Source: JBGTLW01 sp964614575 (GTDB taxonomy: Bacteria; Planctomycetota; Phycisphaerae; Phycisphaerales; Phycisphaeraceae). From it: 34,522 bases of DNA. The notes below the pieces were generated by a model, which saw only the letters and a list, made by a program, of their open reading frames with translations, was not told the origin of the DNA and did not search any database. Shown here in pieces: positions 31,730 through 34,522 of the stretch; position 1 is the first letter of the stretch; each line of letters starts with the position of its first letter. The stretch covers positions 1 to 34,522 of the forward strand of contig CAZTLX010000013.1 in assembly GCA_964614575.1 (NCBI GenBank), given 5' to 3'. A program made the position numbers and the translations under genes.

Positions 31730-31735
31730 TAGAAT
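31730..31735 (+). promoter_or_regulatory. Proposed -10 element for the small gene at 31743
   Basis: TAGAAT, 7 bp (GCCCCCC), then ATG. Leaderless-type spacing; it lies just after the eboD-like stop. Confidence 0.45.
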
Positions 31736-31742
31736 GCCCCCC

Positions 31743-32063
31743 ATGTCCGCCACCTCCCCTGACCCCGCCCCCACCTCCCCGCTCACCCGCCCGCAGGTCA
31801 TCGACCGCTACTTCCTCGAACACCGCGCCAAGGTGCTCGACCTCGCCGCCTACCTCGACCGCCTTGAGCGGTCGGCAGGGGATCGCGAAACAACTTCCGA
31901 GGGAGACTTCCGCGAGGCCGCGCTGCGCGACGCCATCGCCCTGCTGATCGACGGCCAACCCCACCGCGCCAAACGCATCCTCGAACGGCTATCCGACCCC
32001 ACGACCGAACCACTCGATAAGGCACCGAGCAAAGGCGCGCTCGGCGCGTATGCGTCATCTTGA
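31743..32063 (+). CDS. Small protein of unknown function between eboD-like and eboB-like genes
   Basis: A 106-residue soluble protein. The Pro/Thr-rich start is followed by a helical body: RPQVIDRYFLEHRAKVLDLAAYLDRLER, then FREAALRDAIALLIDGQPHRAKRILERLSDP. No signal, membrane helix or catalytic motif is seen, and I do not recognise a family. Its place between EboD-like and EboB-like genes suggests a partner or a divergent stand-in for EboA, but no similarity to EboA can be claimed. TAGAAT sits 7 bp before the ATG. The codon use matches its neighbours. Confidence 0.65.
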   Translation: MSATSPDPAPTSPLTRPQVIDRYFLEHRAKVLDLAAYLDRLERSAGDRETTSEGDFREAALRDAIALLIDGQPHRAKRILERLSDPTTEPLDKAPSKGALGAYASS

Positions 32064-32113
32064 TCCTTCAAACCCGCGCCCGCGTTGCGGGCGGGCTACC
32101 CCATAAGATCCTA

Positions 32114-32183
32114 CTGATCCCTGATCCCTGATCCCTGACCCCTGATCCCTGACCCCTGATCCCTGACCCCTGATCCCTGACCC
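32114..32183. repeat. Tandem 7-bp repeat, ten units, next to the TatD-like start codon
   Basis: Ten units run 32114-32183 without interruption: CTGATCC three times, then CTGACCC and CTGATCC alternating, ending in CTGACCC. The last seven units thus form a higher-order 14-bp repeat, CTGACCCCTGATCC. The array ends three bases before the ATG at 32187, occupying the whole expected leader and ribosome-binding region. Seven-bp units are prone to copy-number slippage. Confidence 0.9.
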
Positions 32184-32186
32184 CCG

Positions 32187-32996
32187 ATGCCCTACATCGA
32201 CCCGCACATCCACATGGTCAGCCGCGTGACCGATGACTACGCCCGCATGGCGCAGGCCGGGTGCGTCGCGGTCAGTGAGCCGGCCTTCTGGGCGGGGTTC
32301 GACCGCTCCAGCGCCCAGGGGTTCTACGACTACTTCGTCCAGCTCACCGAGTTCGAGCCCAAGCGTGCCGCGGCCTTCGGCATCGCGCACCACTGCTGGC
32401 TGTGCATCAACCCCAAGGAAGCCGAGGACCCCGGCTTCGCCCGCGAGGTCATCGCGCTGATCCCCGAGTTTCTCACCCGCCCCACCGTCCTGGGCATCGG
32501 CGAGATCGGGCTCAACAAAAACTCCAAGAACGAGCTGGCGATCCTCGAAGCGCAGATCAACCTCGCCGCCGAGCACAAGCAGCTCATCCTCGTCCACACC
32601 CCCCACCTCGAAGACAAGCTCAAGGGGACGAAGCTGATCCTCGATGCGCTGGACAACCACCCCGCGATCGACCCCGGCCGCGTGCTGATCGACCACGTCG
32701 AGGAGCACACCATCGGCCTGGTCCTCGACGCCGGCCACTGGGCGGGCATGACCCTCTACCCGGACACAAAGTGTACGCCCCAGCGAGCCGCGGACATGAT
32801 CGAGACCCACGGCCCGACCCGCCTGTGCCTCAACTCCGCCGGCGACTGGGGCATCTCCGACCCGATGGCCGTCCCCAAGGCCAGACAAGAACTGCTGTCG
32901 CGCGGCCACCCCGCGGCACTCGTCCAACAAATCACCTACGACAACCCGCGCGAGCTCTTCAGCCAGTCGGGCAAGTTCCGCACGTCGCTAACCTAG
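32187..32996 (+). CDS. eboB: TatD-family metal-dependent hydrolase, EboB-like
   Basis: A 269-residue TIM-barrel hydrolase. Metal ligands of the TatD type are visible: YIDPHIHMVSR near the N-terminus (His-x-His), the Glu in LGIGEIGLN (near 109), His in ILVHTPHLED (near 135), His in LIDHVEEHT (near 171) and Asp in CLNSAGDWGISDP (near 218). The wording of these motifs (DPHIHMVSR.TDDY.., EPAFW, SADWG.SDP.AVPK) is that of the ebo-cluster hydrolases rather than housekeeping TatD nucleases. Those clusters are linked in cyanobacteria and pseudomonads to moving or maturing small metabolites; the reaction is not known. It lies 123 bp after the small gene. No Shine-Dalgarno is present because the 7-bp repeat array fills the leader. 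Confidence 0.82.
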   Translation: MPYIDPHIHMVSRVTDDYARMAQAGCVAVSEPAFWAGFDRSSAQGFYDYFVQLTEFEPKRAAAFGIAHHCWLCINPKEAEDPGFAREVIALIPEFLTRPTVLGIGEIGLNKNSKNELAILEAQINLAAEHKQLILVHTPHLEDKLKGTKLILDALDNHPAIDPGRVLIDHVEEHTIGLVLDAGHWAGMTLYPDTKCTPQRAADMIETHGPTRLCLNSAGDWGISDPMAVPKARQELLSRGHPAALVQQITYDNPRELFSQSGKFRTSLT

Positions 32997-32998
32997 CC

Positions 32999-33015
32999 CG
33001 CCGACAATGTCGGCG
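32999..33015 (+). terminator. Hairpin after the TatD-like gene
   Basis: CGCCGAC-AAT-GTCGGCG, a perfect 7-bp stem with a 3-base loop, starts three bases after the stop codon. It is followed by more G+C, not a U-tract. Confidence 0.55.
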
Positions 33016-33063
33016 CGGCGGTCGTGCAGCCCGGACACGTTAGCACGATTTAATTTCATACCC

Positions 33064-33086
33064 GTCCGGGCAGGACCGGACCTACG
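33064..33086. repeat. Palindromic repeat half-site upstream of argC
   Basis: GTCCGGGCAGGACCGGACC followed by TACG matches the right arm of the inverted repeat at 34187-34210 with one mismatch. It lies about 50 bp upstream of argC. Confidence 0.65.
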
Positions 33087-33122
33087 AATGTTTGTCTGCG
33101 TGACGGGCCGGGGGGATTTTCT

Positions 33123-33128
33123 TACAGT
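33123..33128 (+). promoter_or_regulatory. Proposed -10 element for argC
   Basis: TACAGT, then AGGGGG (6 bp), then the ATG. The purine run could also be a ribosome-binding site placed too close to work normally, so either a leaderless or a led transcript is possible. Confidence 0.4.
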
Positions 33129-33134
33129 AGGGGG

Positions 33135-34127
33135 ATGAGCATTCGAGTCGGCATTGTCGGTGTGTCGGGGTATGGCGGGGGTGAGGCGTTGCGGCTGGTG
33201 GCGTCGCACCCGGTGTTTGAGCTGGTGTACGTCGCTGGTGAGTCGAGCGCGGGGGCGAGGCTGGTCGAGCGCTTTCCAGGGGTTTCGTCGAAGCTAGCGG
33301 AGTTGGTGATTCAGAAGTGGGACCCGGCTTCTCTGCCTGATCTGGACGCGCTGTTGGTGTCGCTGCCGACTGGGGAATCGAAGGAGGCGCTGGCGCGGGT
33401 ACCGGCACGGACGAAGATCGTCGATATCGGTGGAGACCACCGCTACCAACCCGGTTGGACGTACGGCCTGGCCGACGTGTGGCCGGACAAGATCAACGGG
33501 CAGACGCGCGTCGCAAACCCCGGTTGCTACCCCGCGGCGACGTTGACGGCGCTCGCGCCGCTGGTGGCGGCAAAGTTGATCGAGCCGAACCACATCATCA
33601 TCGACGCCAAGACCGGTGTCAGTGGTGCGGGCAGAGGGGGTGGGGATTCGAAATTTTCCTACGCCGAAGTGAATGAAGACCTCGCGCCATACGGGTTGTT
33701 GAAACACGTACACATGCCGGAGATATCTTTGACGCTGGATGTGATGTCGGGGGCGCGGACGACGGGGCTGGTCTTTACGCCCCACCTTATACCGATGACG
33801 CGCGGGATTCTGGCGACGATTTACTGCCGGGCCGCGTATCGTGGACACGGACCGACGACGGAGCAGTGTTTGGAAGCGGCGCGGACGTTTTACAAGAGCC
33901 GCGCATTCGTGCGTGTGATCGACAAGCCTCCGCACACGAAGTGGGCGAGCGGGAGCAACCTTGCGTTCGTCAGCTACGCCGCCGACCCGACGAGGGATTT
34001 GGTGATCGCGATGGGTGTGGTAGACAACCTCGGCAAAGGCGCCGCTGGTCAGGCGATTCAAAATGCGAACCTGATGTGTGGGTTAGACGAAGCGACGGGG
34101 CTGAGCGGCGCGCCGTTGTTTCCCTGA
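33135..34127 (+). CDS. argC: N-acetyl-gamma-glutamyl-phosphate reductase
   Basis: A 330-residue cytoplasmic NADPH-dependent enzyme, third step of arginine biosynthesis. The nucleotide-binding start is VGIVGVSGYGGGEALRL, with LLVSLPTGESKE following. The catalytic Cys131 is in ANPGCYPAA, DAKTGVSGAGRGGGDSKFSYAEVNE is the substrate loop, and HVHMPEI replaces the usual HRHxPEI while keeping the catalytic His. FTPHLIPMTRGILATIY and GKGAAGQAIQNANLMCG end the protein. The length and motifs are normal. It is flanked on both sides by members of one palindromic repeat family, and its third codon positions are richer in G and T than the C-rich genes just upstream. No other arg gene is adjacent. Confidence 0.94.
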   Translation: MSIRVGIVGVSGYGGGEALRLVASHPVFELVYVAGESSAGARLVERFPGVSSKLAELVIQKWDPASLPDLDALLVSLPTGESKEALARVPARTKIVDIGGDHRYQPGWTYGLADVWPDKINGQTRVANPGCYPAATLTALAPLVAAKLIEPNHIIIDAKTGVSGAGRGGGDSKFSYAEVNEDLAPYGLLKHVHMPEISLTLDVMSGARTTGLVFTPHLIPMTRGILATIYCRAAYRGHGPTTEQCLEAARTFYKSRAFVRVIDKPPHTKWASGSNLAFVSYAADPTRDLVIAMGVVDNLGKGAAGQAIQNANLMCGLDEATGLSGAPLFP

Positions 34128-34138
34128 TGAGATTCAGT

Positions 34139-34210
34139 CCGTAGGTCCGGGCCTGCCCGGACGCCGGGGGTGAACCGCAACGCATTGTCCGGGCAGGCCC
34201 GGACCTACGG
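34139..34210. repeat. Perfect 24-bp inverted repeat after argC
   Basis: CCGTAGGTCCGGGCCTGCCC at 34139-34158, continuing GGAC to 34162, pairs with 34187-34210 without mismatch across a 24-nt loop. Each arm also contains an internal near-palindrome (GTCCGGGC/GCCCGGAC). It lies between convergent genes (argC stop 34127, small membrane protein stop 34236). Similar core to the repeat at 18275 (GGGCCTGCCC). It may terminate transcription; it looks like a dispersed element. Confidence 0.85.
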
Positions 34211-34235
34211 CTGCGGTTGCTGGTCAGGTGCTAAG

Positions 34236-34466
34236 CTAGTTGCCCCATAGCAGCCAAACCAAAGCACCGGCCAGCATCGCAGTAACAGTCAAGCAAGCTC
34301 CGGCGATCCATCTGTATCTTCCACGTGAATCGCACGTTGCAACTGCGTAGCATCCGACACTACCTACAAATACTGCAAGCGGGACAGTCTCGACTAATCG
34401 CCCAAGGGTCCATGCTTCAAAACCCGGGCGTAGAAAAGGGGTCGGGTTTCGAATTGATGGAAACAT
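34236..34466 (-). CDS. Small two-helix membrane protein
   Basis: A 76-residue protein with two clear hydrophobic helices (LVETVPLAVFVGSVGCYAVATC, about 27-47, and IAGACLTVTAMLAGALVWLLWG, about 54-75) joined by a short basic loop (DSRGRYRW). Not recognised. The local base composition is visibly lower in G+C than the rest of the window. TTGAAT stands 7 bp before the ATG, a weak version of the promoter spacing seen elsewhere. The helices and stop next to the repeat favour a real gene, but there is no homology support. Confidence 0.5.
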   Translation of the reverse strand: MFPSIRNPTPFLRPGFEAWTLGRLVETVPLAVFVGSVGCYAVATCDSRGRYRWIAGACLTVTAMLAGALVWLLWGN

Positions 34467-34522
34467 GCGGCAGATTCAATTCCGAAGCGCAACACCGGGT
34501 AAAGCGTTGAGGACCTCGGTCG

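Noticed and set aside
32114..32183. CRISPR-like array
   Set aside because: Seven-bp head-to-tail units without spacers; this is a simple tandem repeat.

Overview
The window looks like a piece of a high-GC (roughly two-thirds G+C) planctomycete, most plausibly a member of the Phycisphaerae, recovered as a scaffolded, probably metagenomic, assembly. The reasons are a squalene-hopene cyclase, a planctomycete-style membrane protein with a CPxCGYNLRGL zinc ribbon, a short lone GroES, many small operons on alternating strands, and abundant dispersed palindromic repeats. The taxonomic call is inference; no rRNA or marker comparison was possible. Four runs of exactly ten N (2068-2077, 6655-6664, 18326-18335, 27028-27037) are scaffold joins, and three of them interrupt genes.

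Layout. 1-3048: a repeat element, a secreted endonuclease/exonuclease/phosphatase-fold protein and an asparagine-synthase-like amidotransferase (minus strand). 3049-5872: a second repeat copy, aspartyl-tRNA synthetase (minus) and divergent riboflavin synthase (plus). 5873-8806: a third repeat copy, then on the minus strand gluQ, a DUF192 lipoprotein and a SpoIIE-type phosphatase. 8827-14167: plus-strand purN, a short leader ORF with squalene-hopene cyclase, a zinc-ribbon membrane protein and a UbiB-family kinase. 14168-18939: minus-strand SulP transporter, small protein plus aldo/keto reductase, hisA and a gamma-carbonic anhydrase, with a nested inverted repeat between the last two. 19014-22838: a lipoprotein and a convergent TolC-HlyD export pair. 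23116-27045: a large GH35 glycosidase, a VapBC-like toxin-antitoxin pair and GroES. 27123-32996: aroA, an MsbA-like ABC exporter, an EboD-type dehydroquinate-synthase homologue, a small unknown protein and an EboB-type TatD hydrolase. 33135-34466: argC between palindromic repeats, then a small membrane protein.

Most of the content is core metabolism: amino acids (AsnB-like, HisA, AroA, ArgC), purines, riboflavin, tRNA charging and tRNA modification, hopanoids and envelope export. The parts that deserve attention are: (i) about a dozen genes whose start codon follows a TAnnnT hexamer by only 6-10 bases, suggesting widespread leaderless transcription; (ii) a partial ebo-like cluster (AroB-like EboD, a small unknown protein, TatD-like EboB) beside an ABC exporter; (iii) several families of palindromic repeats that sit at gene ends and in places supply coding sequence or stop codons; (iv) a 7-bp tandem repeat ending three bases before the TatD start codon; and (v) an asparagine-synthase-like enzyme with Asn in place of the PP-loop Asp.

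No rRNA, tRNA, CRISPR array, insertion sequence or prophage gene was seen. No stretch of more than 300 bases lacks a gene; the longest are 22839-23115, 3049-3298 and 18194-18408, each described below.
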